Position numbers and translations under genes: made by a program. 63,197 nucleotides of DNA, taken from NCBI RefSeq assembly GCF_018390595.1, contig NZ_JAHBAV010000017.1, positions 1-63,197 of the forward strand, written 5' to 3'. Position 1 is the stretch's first letter, and every line of letters begins with the position of its first letter. The notes beneath the pieces are model-generated. The model was not told where the DNA came from. It did no database searches and worked only from the letters and a program-made list of their open reading frames with translations. This DNA is from Dietzia massiliensis (GTDB lineage Bacteria > Actinomycetota > Actinomycetes > Mycobacteriales > Mycobacteriaceae). Shown here piece after piece: positions 33,502 to 41,689 of the stretch.

Positions 33502-34641
33502 TCAGATCCCGGCGCGGTCGAGCGCCTCGGCGGTGAGGCGGCGGCCGAGGGCGATCAGCTCGTCCGCCCGGTGGAAGTCGAACGTCGAGCACGCGTCCGA
33601 GGGGACCTCGACCAGGACATCGGGGCGGTTGCCGGCCATGCGGTAGGCGGTCACGATGCTCTCCATCGCCTCGACGGTGTGGGTGACCACGTCGAAGATC
33701 CGTAGGGACCCGGGAAGAGATTCCTCGCCGTCGTCGGCGGCGACCTCCTGCTCGCCCTCGTCTACCACCTCTTCCACCACGTCAGACGGCTGACCGGGCA
33801 CCCGGTCCCCGGCCGTCCCGTCGTCGACACCGTCGACCAGGTCGTCCACCGCGTCACCGCTGCCGCCCGATGAGTCCTCGTCCTCCGGGACGGCCGCGTC
33901 CTGACCGAATCGCGCGGCGATCAATCGCACCAGGTCGCCGTCGCGGACGTCCGCCGCCGCGGTCCGGATCCGACCGGTCAGCTTGCCCGCCGGCCCCGGC
34001 CCGGCCGGGACGCCTCTCCGGGAGATTTTGGGCTCGGCCTCGGGGGACACCTCGTCCGGGTCCGAGCTCTCCTGGAACGTCGACCCGCGGATCCCGGACC
34101 GACGACCCGTCAGCGAGACCGCGAGCAGCAGGTCGCTGTTCAAGGGCGCCAGCGGTTCCAGCGGGACGGGGTTGGTCACGCCGCCGTCGACGATCAACCG
34201 ACCTCCGACCAACGCCGGGGTGATGACGCTGGGGATGGCGAACGACGCCCGCACCGCCACGTCCGCGGGGCCGCGGGTGAACCAGACCTCCCGGCGGGCC
34301 CGCAGATCGGTGGCGACGGCGGTGAACGGGATCTCGAGATCCTCGATGCGGACGTCGTCCAACATCGCCCCGATCACCGCCATGATCCTGTTCGCCCGGA
34401 TGGCGCCGCCGCCCGCGAAGGAGACGTCGAGGAGCCGCAGGACGGCGGGCTGGGTCAGGCCCCGCACCCACTTCTCGAAGTCGTCGAGCTTGCCGGCCGC
34501 GTAGAGGGCACCCACGACGGCACCCATCGACGCCCCGGAGACACCGACCACCTCGTGTCCACGTGCCTGCAGCTCACGGATCACGCCGATGTGCGTGTAT
34601 CCACGCGCCCCGCCCGAGCCCAGTGCCAACGCGACCCTCAC
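33502..34641 (-). CDS. patatin-like phospholipase
   Basis: 379 residues. Ser/Asp-dyad lipid acyl hydrolase: oxyanion loop GSGGARG (8-14), nucleophile Ser38 in GASMG, and Asp152 in DGGVTNP. An acidic, disordered insert (about 245-305, rich in Asp, Glu and Val) precedes the final helical part. It resembles the RssA/NTE-like cytoplasmic class, without a signal peptide. The start is GTG at 34641 with ribosome site GAAAGGGG. Confidence 0.88.
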   Translation of the reverse strand: MRVALALGSGGARGYTHIGVIRELQARGHEVVGVSGASMGAVVGALYAAGKLDDFEKWVRGLTQPAVLRLLDVSFAGGGAIRANRIMAVIGAMLDDVRIEDLEIPFTAVATDLRARREVWFTRGPADVAVRASFAIPSVITPALVGGRLIVDGGVTNPVPLEPLAPLNSDLLLAVSLTGRRSGIRGSTFQESSDPDEVSPEAEPKISRRGVPAGPGPAGKLTGRIRTAAADVRDGDLVRLIAARFGQDAAVPEDEDSSGGSGDAVDDLVDGVDDGTAGDRVPGQPSDVVEEVVDEGEQEVAADDGEESLPGSLRIFDVVTHTVEAMESIVTAYRMAGNRPDVLVEVPSDACSTFDFHRADELIALGRRLTAEALDRAGI

Positions 34642-34831
34642 AGGCGCCCCTTTCGGTCGAGTCCGACCACGCGTCCCCCGCGTGTCCGCCCCCAGTGTGC
34701 ACCCGTCCCGTCCGGGTACAGGACGTCAACTCCACGGTCCGTGTCGTAGGTGGGATCTACCGTCAGCATCGCATCGAGCACCTGTTCGACGCCGGGCACC
34801 GGGCCCGATACACCCGTACAGAGGAGATCCC

Positions 34832-35314
34832 ATGTCCCACACCGCCATCCCGCCCCGTACCGGCTCCGCCTACGCCCCCACCATCGACCGCGACATGCTG
34901 CGGGTCGCCGCTAACGTCGAGCGCTCCGGGATGCACGTCGTCCACGTCGGCGAGGGCTGCGACTGCGGCGACTGCGCCGCCACACCACTTCCTCCGGACG
35001 ACAGGTTCGGCTACACCATCGGACTGACGGATCTGGGGCACCCCGAGTTGCTCGTGCGGGGCCTGTCGGCGCGGGAGACCGCCGATCTGCTGGGCCGGTG
35101 GGGCGAGACCGTCCTGACCGGCCAGGTCTTCGATGCCGGGCACCTGCTGTGCGAGGGCTCCGGCGGCCCGACCTGGGAACTGGTCCCCGTACGCCGGCCG
35201 TCCCGCACACTACGCTGGGCGGTCAGGTACTACCGCACCTCCGGAACCGGGGGCCTGGCCGCGCTGGAGTTGATCCCGGCCCGCCGGCCGTGCCCCTGCA
35301 AGGGATGTAGCTGA
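34832..35314 (+). CDS. DUF4262 domain-containing protein
   Basis: 160 residues. The DUF4262 core FGYTIGLTDLGHPELLV is clear. The protein also has a Cys cluster GCDCGDCA near residue 32 and a C-terminal CPCKGCS, which could bind a metal. No function is established for the family. The ATG at 34832 has ribosome site GAGGAGA. The spacer upstream contains a short GTAG-N7-CTAC dyad. Confidence 0.83.
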   Translation: MSHTAIPPRTGSAYAPTIDRDMLRVAANVERSGMHVVHVGEGCDCGDCAATPLPPDDRFGYTIGLTDLGHPELLVRGLSARETADLLGRWGETVLTGQVFDAGHLLCEGSGGPTWELVPVRRPSRTLRWAVRYYRTSGTGGLAALELIPARRPCPCKGCS

Positions 35315-35352
35315 CGGTCCGGGCCCGGCGGGGGTCGTCGTAAGGTCTAACC

Positions 35353-36132
35353 ATGCCCCGTCACCAGCTGCACCTGGATGCGCGTTCGCCGTCGATCATC
35401 GTCCCGATCACCGCCGGCGACCTCACGCAACTGGAGCAGCAGGCCGCGGCGTTGGCCGACGATCCCGTGGTCGATCTCGTCGAGTGGCGGGTCGACCTCT
35501 ACAAGCCCGCCCCCGCCCGGTCCGGGGCGGCCGCCGCCGAGGCCGGGACGTCGACCGATCCCGGCCCGGCGGTGGCAGCGCTCGAGGCCCTGGCCGGGCT
35601 GCTTCCGGACACTCCGATCCTGGCCACGTTCCGCACCACGGCCGAGGGCGGTAGTGCCGGGATCACCGACGACGCTTACATCGCGCTGGTCGCATCTCTC
35701 GCGGCGACCGGCCTGGTGGCGGCGGTGGACGTCGAGCACAGGCACCCGCGGGCGGCACGGGCGATCGAGGCGGCCCACGCGCACGGCACCTCGGTGGTGG
35801 CGTCGAACCACGACTTCGATGCCACCCCGCCGGCCGCGGAGATCGTCGCTCGACTGGAGGCCATGGAGGCCGCCGGGGCGGACGTGGCCAAGATCGCCGT
35901 GATGCCCCGCTCGGCGGCCGACGTGGTGACGCTGATCGCGGCCACCGAGAGTCGCCACCGCGTCGCCGGTATCCCGCTGATCACCATGTCTATGGGCGCG
36001 CTCGGGGCGGTGACGCGTATCGGCGGCGGCACGTTCGGATCGGCGGCCACCTTCGCCACCGTGGGCGCGGCTTCGGCGCCGGGGCAGTTGCCGGCGGCCG
36101 GGGTGCGGGCCGCGCTCGATCTGCTGGGTTAG
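35353..36132 (+). CDS. aroD: type I 3-dehydroquinate dehydratase
   Basis: 259 residues. Shikimate-pathway enzyme that dehydrates 3-dehydroquinate through a Schiff base. Type I landmarks are present: EWRVDLY, TFRT, catalytic His153 in SNHDF, Schiff-base Lys180 in VAKIAVMP, TMSMGALG and FGSAATFA. Many actinobacteria use the unrelated type II enzyme, and no other aro gene is nearby. TAAGGT ends six bases before the ATG (leaderless-type). Its stop overlaps the stop of the convergent SRPBCC gene. Confidence 0.9.
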   Translation: MPRHQLHLDARSPSIIVPITAGDLTQLEQQAAALADDPVVDLVEWRVDLYKPAPARSGAAAAEAGTSTDPGPAVAALEALAGLLPDTPILATFRTTAEGGSAGITDDAYIALVASLAATGLVAAVDVEHRHPRAARAIEAAHAHGTSVVASNHDFDATPPAAEIVARLEAMEAAGADVAKIAVMPRSAADVVTLIAATESRHRVAGIPLITMSMGALGAVTRIGGGTFGSAATFATVGAASAPGQLPAAGVRAALDLLG

Positions 36133-36569
36133 CCGTAGCGCCGCAGGACCTCCTTGCGGAGGCCGGAGGTGGCCACGTCCGCGATGTGCTTCTGGGCCTT
36201 CTTGAGCATCACTCCGGGAAATTTGATCTTGAGGTCCACCTCGAGGTCGAAGACCACCTCGGTGGTGCCGTCGCCCTTGTCCGTCAGCACATAACGCGCG
36301 TTCTGCACATTCTGGGTGCTGCTCTCGACGAGCGACCAGCTCACCTCGCCGTCGTACCACTCATACCGCACGACCATCTCGTCGGTCACGCCGTACTGCG
36401 CGATCTTCTCCCACACCACGATCGGCCACCCCTCGTCGTCGGCCTCGCGGATCTCGACCTCGCGGTGGGCCTCCGACCAGTCGACGAGGGATTCGACGTC
36501 GGCGAGGACCTCCATGATCTCCGGGATGCCGGCCTCGATCGTGGTCACTGACTGCACTGACACTGCCAT
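36129..36569 (-). CDS. SRPBCC (START-like) family protein
   Basis: 146 residues. Polyketide-cyclase/lipid-transport fold: an N-terminal beta strand with TTIEAGIPEIMEVLADVE, the helix-grip region and C-terminal helix KAQKHIADVATSGLRKEV. Members bind hydrophobic ligands. The ATG at 36569 has TAACTT ending eight bases upstream. Its TAA overlaps the TAG of aroD by two bases on the other strand. Confidence 0.82.
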   Translation of the reverse strand: MAVSVQSVTTIEAGIPEIMEVLADVESLVDWSEAHREVEIREADDEGWPIVVWEKIAQYGVTDEMVVRYEWYDGEVSWSLVESSTQNVQNARYVLTDKGDGTTEVVFDLEVDLKIKFPGVMLKKAQKHIADVATSGLRKEVLRRYG

Positions 36570-36618
36570 GGTCGCCAAAGTTACCCTCGCGGCCCGCCCG
36601 TGGTGCGAGGATCGGTCC

Positions 36619-37188
36619 ATGAACGCCACAGCCGGTCCCGGCGGGTCGAGCTCAGACCGCAAGATCGCGTTGCTGCGGGGGATCAACGTGGGCAGGTCGG
36701 CCAGGATCGCGATGGCGGACCTGCGGGCCTGCACCGAGGAGTCGGGCTGCACGGAGGTGAGAACCGTCCTCGCCACCGGGAACGTCGTGCTCACCGACCC
36801 ACGCACCGAGGACGAACTCCGGGCGGTGCTCGAAGCCGCCTACGCCGACAGGTTCGGCTACGACGCGGTGGTGCAGGTCCTCACCCGCGATGCGGTCGAG
36901 GAGGCGGTGGCGGCGTACCCGTTCGAGTCGCTCGACGAGCACCACGACTACGTCGTGTTCTCCGATGACCCGGCGGTCACCCGGGCGGTCGCCGAGGCGA
37001 TGGGCGCGGCGATCGAGCCCGGCGGCACCGAGGTCGTGACAGCGGGATCAGGGTGCGTGTACTGGCGGGTTCCCAAGGGGGCGACGCTGAACTCGGCCGC
37101 CGGCAAGGCCTCCGGCAACCGAGCGCATGACCGTCACCTGACGAGCAGGAACCTCCGGACGCTACACAAGATCCTCGCGGTGGGCTGA
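36619..37188 (+). CDS. DUF1697 domain-containing protein
   Basis: 189 residues. DUF1697 signature: ALLRGINVGRSARIAMADLR, then EVRTVLATGNVVLTDP, and a C-terminal conserved GATLNSAAGKASGNR. The family is widespread and uncharacterised. GAGGAT ends six bases before the ATG at 36619, a leaderless-type start. It is divergent from the SRPBCC gene. Confidence 0.83.
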   Translation: MNATAGPGGSSSDRKIALLRGINVGRSARIAMADLRACTEESGCTEVRTVLATGNVVLTDPRTEDELRAVLEAAYADRFGYDAVVQVLTRDAVEEAVAAYPFESLDEHHDYVVFSDDPAVTRAVAEAMGAAIEPGGTEVVTAGSGCVYWRVPKGATLNSAAGKASGNRAHDRHLTSRNLRTLHKILAVG

Positions 37189-37194
37189 GACGCG

Positions 37195-37311
37195 TCAGGG
37201 CCCTTGGACGGACGCGCCGATCGTGTCGACGAAGGCAGCGAGGGGCCCGAAGATCGCGGGGAAGATCCCGTCCCACATGGCCTGCAGCTGGGAGAGGTCG
37301 AACGGGGGCAT
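37195..37311 (-). CDS. 38-residue amphipathic peptide (small ORF)
   Basis: Reads MPPFDLSQLQAMWDGIFPAI and ends with VDTIGASVQGP. It is short, acidic and amphipathic, with bulky hydrophobics every three or four residues. A strong ribosome site (AAGGAG) lies ten bases before the ATG, and the frame closes cleanly with TGA. In size and character it recalls the PorA/PorH cell-wall pore peptides of Corynebacterium, but no sequence match is claimed. It lies convergent to the DUF1697 gene and divergent from the DUF2599 lipoprotein. Confidence 0.5.
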   Translation of the reverse strand: MPPFDLSQLQAMWDGIFPAIFGPLAAFVDTIGASVQGP

Positions 37312-37438
37312 CGGTCACGCTCCTTCTGTGGGAGGGGTGGCGTGCGGGCTCTCCGCCTGCGCCGGGTTCCCTTCCGCAGACAGGATCCTCTGCACACGTG
37401 CTCGGACGCAACCCTTTGCCCGTGGCAGACTGCGAGCG

Positions 37439-37999
37439 ATGTCCCACCGCCCGCCCACCGGATCCACTGCCGCCGCACTCGGCGCCGTGCTGTTGGCGAC
37501 CATCGCGCTGGGTGGGTGCTCGTCGGACCCGCGGGAGCCCGCGCCCGGGGATGCGGGGGCGACGACGTCCGTGTCCACCTCCGCGGCGCGGGTGCCGACG
37601 GCCGCGCCGCGGGAGTCCCCGCCCCCGGCGCGGTCGTCGTCCCCCGCCACCGACAGTCCCGTCCCCTCGGAGTGGGGCTCGCCCTCGCCCGTCCCGCCGT
37701 TCATCGAGGCCGCGACCTGGGGCGACTCCGACTACGGGGTGACGCTCGAGGTCGCCCCGTCCACCGCCGGCCGCCAGGCGTGGGGGGACGACGATTCGCG
37801 AACGGCCTGGCGGGAGGTCGTCCGGCTCGTCCCCGAGGCCGACAGCCCGGGGATGTGGGAGCAGTTCGACTGCCACTGGACCTGGGCGCGACTGCTCGAG
37901 CCGGACAAGCCCACCTGGAATCTCGAGCCGTGGCGGCCGGTGGTCTCGCCCGAGCGCATGCTGGCCGAGGGGTGCAACCCGGGAGGGCCGGAGGTGTGA
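37439..37999 (+). CDS. DUF2599 lipoprotein
   Basis: 186 residues. Lipobox ALGGC gives a lipid-anchored protein. A Ser/Pro/Arg linker (about 30-85) is followed by the DUF2599 domain (about 88-186), ending with FDCHWTWARLLEPDKPTWNL and a terminal ...GCNPGG. Function unknown. CAGACT ends seven bases before the ATG. GTGA overlap with the following acetyltransferase. Confidence 0.83.
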   Translation: MSHRPPTGSTAAALGAVLLATIALGGCSSDPREPAPGDAGATTSVSTSAARVPTAAPRESPPPARSSSPATDSPVPSEWGSPSPVPPFIEAATWGDSDYGVTLEVAPSTAGRQAWGDDDSRTAWREVVRLVPEADSPGMWEQFDCHWTWARLLEPDKPTWNLEPWRPVVSPERMLAEGCNPGGPEV

Positions 38000-38511
38000 G
38001 GGCGATCCGCCGCGCCACCGTGGCCGACGCCGCCGGTTGTCTGGACGTGTACGCGCCGTACGTCCGCGAGACCACGGCGACGTTCGAGACCGAGGTGCCG
38101 CCGGTCGACGAGTTCGCGGCGCGGATCGACCGGGCACTGGCGGGGTACGACTGGCTGGTGGCCGAGCTCGACGGCCGGATCGTCGGGTACGCCTACGCCG
38201 GGCCGGTCAAGGACCGCGCGGCGTACCGCTGGTCATGCGAGGTGAGCGTCTACGTCGATCCGGGCGCGCACGGCCTCGGGTTGGGGCGGTCGCTGTACCG
38301 GGAGCTGTTCGCCCGGCTCGAGGCGGCCGGGTTCCGCCGACTGCTGGCGATCGTGACCCTTCCCAACGAGCCGAGTGTGGCTCTACACCTGGCCATGGGG
38401 TTCCGCGAGGCGGGCCGGCTGGAACGGATCGGGTTCAAGCACGGGCGGTGGCTCGACGTGGGGTGGCTGCAGGCCGACCTGGGACCGGAGTCCGGCGCGC
38501 CGCCCCACTGA
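37996..38511 (+). CDS. GNAT N-acetyltransferase, phosphinothricin/methionine-sulfone type
   Basis: 171 residues. Typical PAT/MnaT layout: IRRATVADAAGCLDVY, TATFETEVP, the acetyl-CoA loop GLGLGRSLYRELF, then LPNEPSVALHLAMGFREAGR and HGRWLDVGWLQ. These enzymes acetylate amino groups of phosphinothricin, methionine sulfone or similar amino acids. The GTG start overlaps the DUF2599 stop (GTGA). Its 3' end overlaps the convergent acyltransferase by 77 bp. Confidence 0.88.
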   Translation: MRAIRRATVADAAGCLDVYAPYVRETTATFETEVPPVDEFAARIDRALAGYDWLVAELDGRIVGYAYAGPVKDRAAYRWSCEVSVYVDPGAHGLGLGRSLYRELFARLEAAGFRRLLAIVTLPNEPSVALHLAMGFREAGRLERIGFKHGRWLDVGWLQADLGPESGAPPH

Positions 38512-39934
38512 CCTGCTCGTGGTCTGCCTCGACCTGCCCGCCCGGCCCGGTGCGACCGGCGGCCGGGGTGGCGCGGCGGACCAGCCCGGCGCACAGCTCG
38601 TCGAGCCAACCCCCCACCGACCCGCGGGCGGCATCGGTGCCCGGATAGCGGCAGCGCACGTGCAGCCCCGAACCGCTGACCACGAACCACACCATCACCC
38701 CGTCGGTCCGGATCGCGGCCGACACGTGCTGCGGGTTCAGGCTCAGGTCCACGTCCACCGGCAGGCGGCGGTGGTCGAGCCACGAGATCGCGAACATCCC
38801 CGGGGTGTGCGGCATCCCGCCGTACGGGGCGAGTATCGGCCCCAGTGCGTGCGAACCGAGGTCGACGGCTTCGCGCACGGCCACCGCGCACGCGGCCGGG
38901 TCGGGGTCGTCGCACTCGATCACGGAGTTGGTGATGAACCACCCCACCGAGTCGTTCCAGCGAGCGGTGCGCACGTCGTGGCGGGAGTGCACCGGCAGGA
39001 CCGCGCGCAGGCCCACCCCGGCGCGGCGGTGGAGTACGGCCGTCATCTCGGAGATCGCCAGCGAGATCATGCGTACTCCGCCGGCGGCGGCCGTCTCCTC
39101 CAGGGCGGCGACCCCGGCCGGGTCGAGCACGTCGCGCACCTCGACCACCTCCTCGCGCGGGGCGGAGATGTCGCCCAGGTCGAGCGGGAACACCGGCATC
39201 TCCCCGCCGCCGCGGGCCAGGATCGCGGCCCAGCGTCGGTGCACCTCGTCCGGCGCGGGCGGGCGGGCTGCGAGCTCGGCGGTGTGGGTGGCGAACGCCG
39301 TCGCCGGCGGCAGGCAGGTGCCCGGTTCGAGGCCGCAGGCCAGGTCGTCGAGGCACGAGCAGAAGTCGCGCATCAGCACCAGCAGCGACCAGGCGTCGAC
39401 GTGGCAGTGGTCGAGCCCGATCACCACGACCGGCCGCTCCCGCTCGTCCCGCGGCTCCACCAGGCACAGCGCGTGCGCCGGCCGGGAGAACGGGCAGCAC
39501 GCCTTGTCGAACACCCGGCGCAGGACGGCCCTCGGGTCCTCCCCCGGCTCCGCGGGCGGGGTCCGCCACCCGAGTGGCCGCACGGTCACGGGCCGAAGGC
39601 GCAGCTCGTCGTCGTTGTCGTCGTCACGGTCGTCGCGGTCGGTCCTCCCCTCGTGCTCGTCGCGGTCGTGCCCGCCTCCGGTGAGCACCGTGCGCAGCGT
39701 CTCGTGGCGCGCGACCACCGCGAGCCACGCCCGCGCGACCTCGTCCCGGTCGGCCGGGAACGGCAGCGCGAACGCCACGGCCATCCACGAGCCCGGGCGG
39801 GGGCCGAGCGAGGCGTGGCGAGCCTGGTCGAACGAGGGGGATCGATCCTCGCCGTGAGCTGGGGTGACATCGGTCGCAAACCGGTGGACGACGCCGTCCG
39901 GCAGCTCCATCCGGGTTACCGTGGTGAGCCTCAT
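38435..39934 (-). CDS. stand-alone condensation/PapA-like acyltransferase
   Basis: 499 residues. The active-site motif HCHVDAWS (His176, Asp180) and the later NDSVGWFITN and SGSGLHVRCRYP match the two-lobed HxxxD fold of NRPS condensation domains, PapA proteins and wax-ester synthases. No carrier-protein or adenylation domain is attached. A run of Asp/Arg/Glu (about residues 90-110) interrupts the first lobe. The ATG at 39934 was chosen because TACCGT ends seven bases upstream; a GTG three codons earlier also exists. It probably esterifies a lipid or polyketide-like alcohol. No synthase is adjacent. Confidence 0.78.
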   Translation of the reverse strand: MRLTTVTRMELPDGVVHRFATDVTPAHGEDRSPSFDQARHASLGPRPGSWMAVAFALPFPADRDEVARAWLAVVARHETLRTVLTGGGHDRDEHEGRTDRDDRDDDNDDELRLRPVTVRPLGWRTPPAEPGEDPRAVLRRVFDKACCPFSRPAHALCLVEPRDERERPVVVIGLDHCHVDAWSLLVLMRDFCSCLDDLACGLEPGTCLPPATAFATHTAELAARPPAPDEVHRRWAAILARGGGEMPVFPLDLGDISAPREEVVEVRDVLDPAGVAALEETAAAGGVRMISLAISEMTAVLHRRAGVGLRAVLPVHSRHDVRTARWNDSVGWFITNSVIECDDPDPAACAVAVREAVDLGSHALGPILAPYGGMPHTPGMFAISWLDHRRLPVDVDLSLNPQHVSAAIRTDGVMVWFVVSGSGLHVRCRYPGTDAARGSVGGWLDELCAGLVRRATPAAGRTGPGGQVEADHEQVSGAARRTPVPGRPAATPRRATARA

Positions 39935-39979
39935 GGCCCGCACGGTAGGGCCGCCGTGTTACGGGGAAAGGCGCGAAGT

Positions 39980-40807
39980 GTGACGACGACGAGACGGGCG
40001 GACACCCCGCCCGGCGGGGACGGACACGCGCTGGCCCGGGACCGCAGGGGTACCGGCCTCCCGGTGGTGCAGCTGCACGGTCTCAGCTCGAGCCGGCGCC
40101 GCGACGAGATGTTCGGGCTCGATCTCACGGCGGGCCGCGACGGCCTGCAGGTGGTCCGCTACGACGCCCGCGGACACGGCGAGTCGCCCGGCACCACAGA
40201 TCCCGACGACTACACGTGGCCCGCGCTGGCCCGCGACCTGCTGGCGTTGCTCGACGAGGAGTTCCCGGGCGAGCGCGTGCACGGGGTGGGCCAGTCGATG
40301 GGCTCGGCCACGCTCCTCACCGCCGCGGCCGCCGAGCCGGACCGGTTCGCCTCCCTCACGCTCGGCATCCCGCCGACGGTGTGGCGGTGGCGCCGCGAGC
40401 AGTCCCGCCTGTACGACCTCGCCGCGCGGCAGGTCGCCAGGGGGGGCGGCGCGCGGTGGTCGGAGCTGACGCGGACGCCGCCGACGTCCCCCGCGATCGA
40501 TCCCGACCGGCCGCCCACCGCCCCCGACGTGCGCGACGAGTGGCTGCCCGCTGCGTTCCGGGGCGCGGCCGCGACCGACCTCCCGCCGGAGGAGCGGATC
40601 GCGCGGCTGGGGATGCCGGTGCTGCTGCTGGCGTGGCCGCAGGACGCCTCCCACCCGCTCGAGGTGGCCGAGCACCTGCTGGAGCTGCTGCCGAACGCCC
40701 GGCTCGAGGTCGCCCGCTCCCCGGCGGAGGTCGAAAGGTGGCCGCGGGCGGTGTCGGACTTCATCGGGGCCCTCACCGGCGAGAGCGGAGCAGCCCCGAC
40801 TCGGTAG
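39980..40807 (+). CDS. alpha/beta hydrolase lacking an obvious catalytic His
   Basis: 275 residues. Strand and loop pattern VVQLHGLSSSRRRDEM, VVRYDARGHGES and nucleophile elbow GQSMGS are intact, and an Asp lies in LLAWPQDASHP. The region where the triad His normally sits reads LEVARSPAEVERWPRAVSD without His, so activity is doubtful unless the His of ASHP substitutes. The GTG start at 39980 has GGGGAAAGG upstream. The last 35 bases overlap the convergent PAS-LuxR gene. Confidence 0.8.
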   Translation: MTTTRRADTPPGGDGHALARDRRGTGLPVVQLHGLSSSRRRDEMFGLDLTAGRDGLQVVRYDARGHGESPGTTDPDDYTWPALARDLLALLDEEFPGERVHGVGQSMGSATLLTAAAAEPDRFASLTLGIPPTVWRWRREQSRLYDLAARQVARGGGARWSELTRTPPTSPAIDPDRPPTAPDVRDEWLPAAFRGAAATDLPPEERIARLGMPVLLLAWPQDASHPLEVAEHLLELLPNARLEVARSPAEVERWPRAVSDFIGALTGESGAAPTR

Positions 40808-41525
40808 CGCGGGTGGCCACCGCGGCGCGGCTGCGGGCGCCGAGCCTGGTGATGATGCGGCTGACGCGGTCCTTGACCGTGTGCACGCTCAGGTGGACAC
40901 GGTCGGAGATCTCCTGGTTGGAGTAGCCGTCGGCGATCAGGGCGATGATCTCGAGGTCGTCCTGCAACCCCATCACGCGCGCCGTCTCGAGCTGGAGCGA
41001 GCTCTCCACGGCGTCGAGCGCCTGTTCCGTCCGGCCCGGGTCACCGCCGGCGCGGCCGACCATGAGGTTGAGGCGCCGGTAGACCTCGAGCGCGGCGCGC
41101 TGCTGCTCCTCGAGAAGTTCCAGGCGCCTGGTCTTGGTGGCCAGGTTGGCCTGGAGCCGGCGCAGCTCGGTCATGTCCCGGCCGACGCCCTGCCGGCCGA
41201 CCAGCCGGCCGCCGCGGTAGATGTTCCCGGCGTGGATCTCCAGGTCGCGGACCTGGCCGTCCGGCTGCAGGATCCGCGTCTCGAAGTAGCGCCCAGGGTC
41301 GGCGCTGGCCATCCCCAGTCGGAAGTGCTCGACGGTCTCCGCGAGGGCGTCGGGGTCGATGACCTTGGAGAAGTGTTCGCCGATCAGATCCGCGAGGTCC
41401 CAGCCGAAGATCCGCTCGCCGGCGGGGTTGATGTAGGTGAACCTGCCGTCGGTGTCGACGGCGTAGACGACATCCGCGAGCCGGGCCAGGAGGTCCCGAT
41501 AGTCGAGGGACGGATCGTCGTGCAT
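40773..41525 (-). CDS. PAS-domain LuxR-type regulator
   Basis: 250 residues. Single PAS domain (about 8-120: VVYAVDTDGRFTYINPAGER), a coiled coil (about 120-175) and a C-terminal LuxR/GerE HTH (about 190-245: IIALIADGYSNQEISDRV, SVHTVKDRVSRIITRLGA). It has no receiver domain, so it is a one-component sensor whose ligand binds PAS. TAGCCT ends six bases before the ATG. It is divergent from the acyl-CoA synthetase gene, a possible target. Confidence 0.87.
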   Translation of the reverse strand: MHDDPSLDYRDLLARLADVVYAVDTDGRFTYINPAGERIFGWDLADLIGEHFSKVIDPDALAETVEHFRLGMASADPGRYFETRILQPDGQVRDLEIHAGNIYRGGRLVGRQGVGRDMTELRRLQANLATKTRRLELLEEQQRAALEVYRRLNLMVGRAGGDPGRTEQALDAVESSLQLETARVMGLQDDLEIIALIADGYSNQEISDRVHLSVHTVKDRVSRIITRLGARSRAAVATRATESGLLRSRR

Positions 41526-41689
41526 CAGCCCAGGCTACGGCAGCGTGTGTGCCCGGCCCGGCCCGCCGGGTCCGGCACCCGTTCGGGTGATCTTCCACGA
41601 CCTCCGGGGGTGTCACCGCGATCACGAACCCGGCGAGAATGTGAGTCAGACGACACTGTGAACACCCCGACGACCTCCAGGAAACCACC

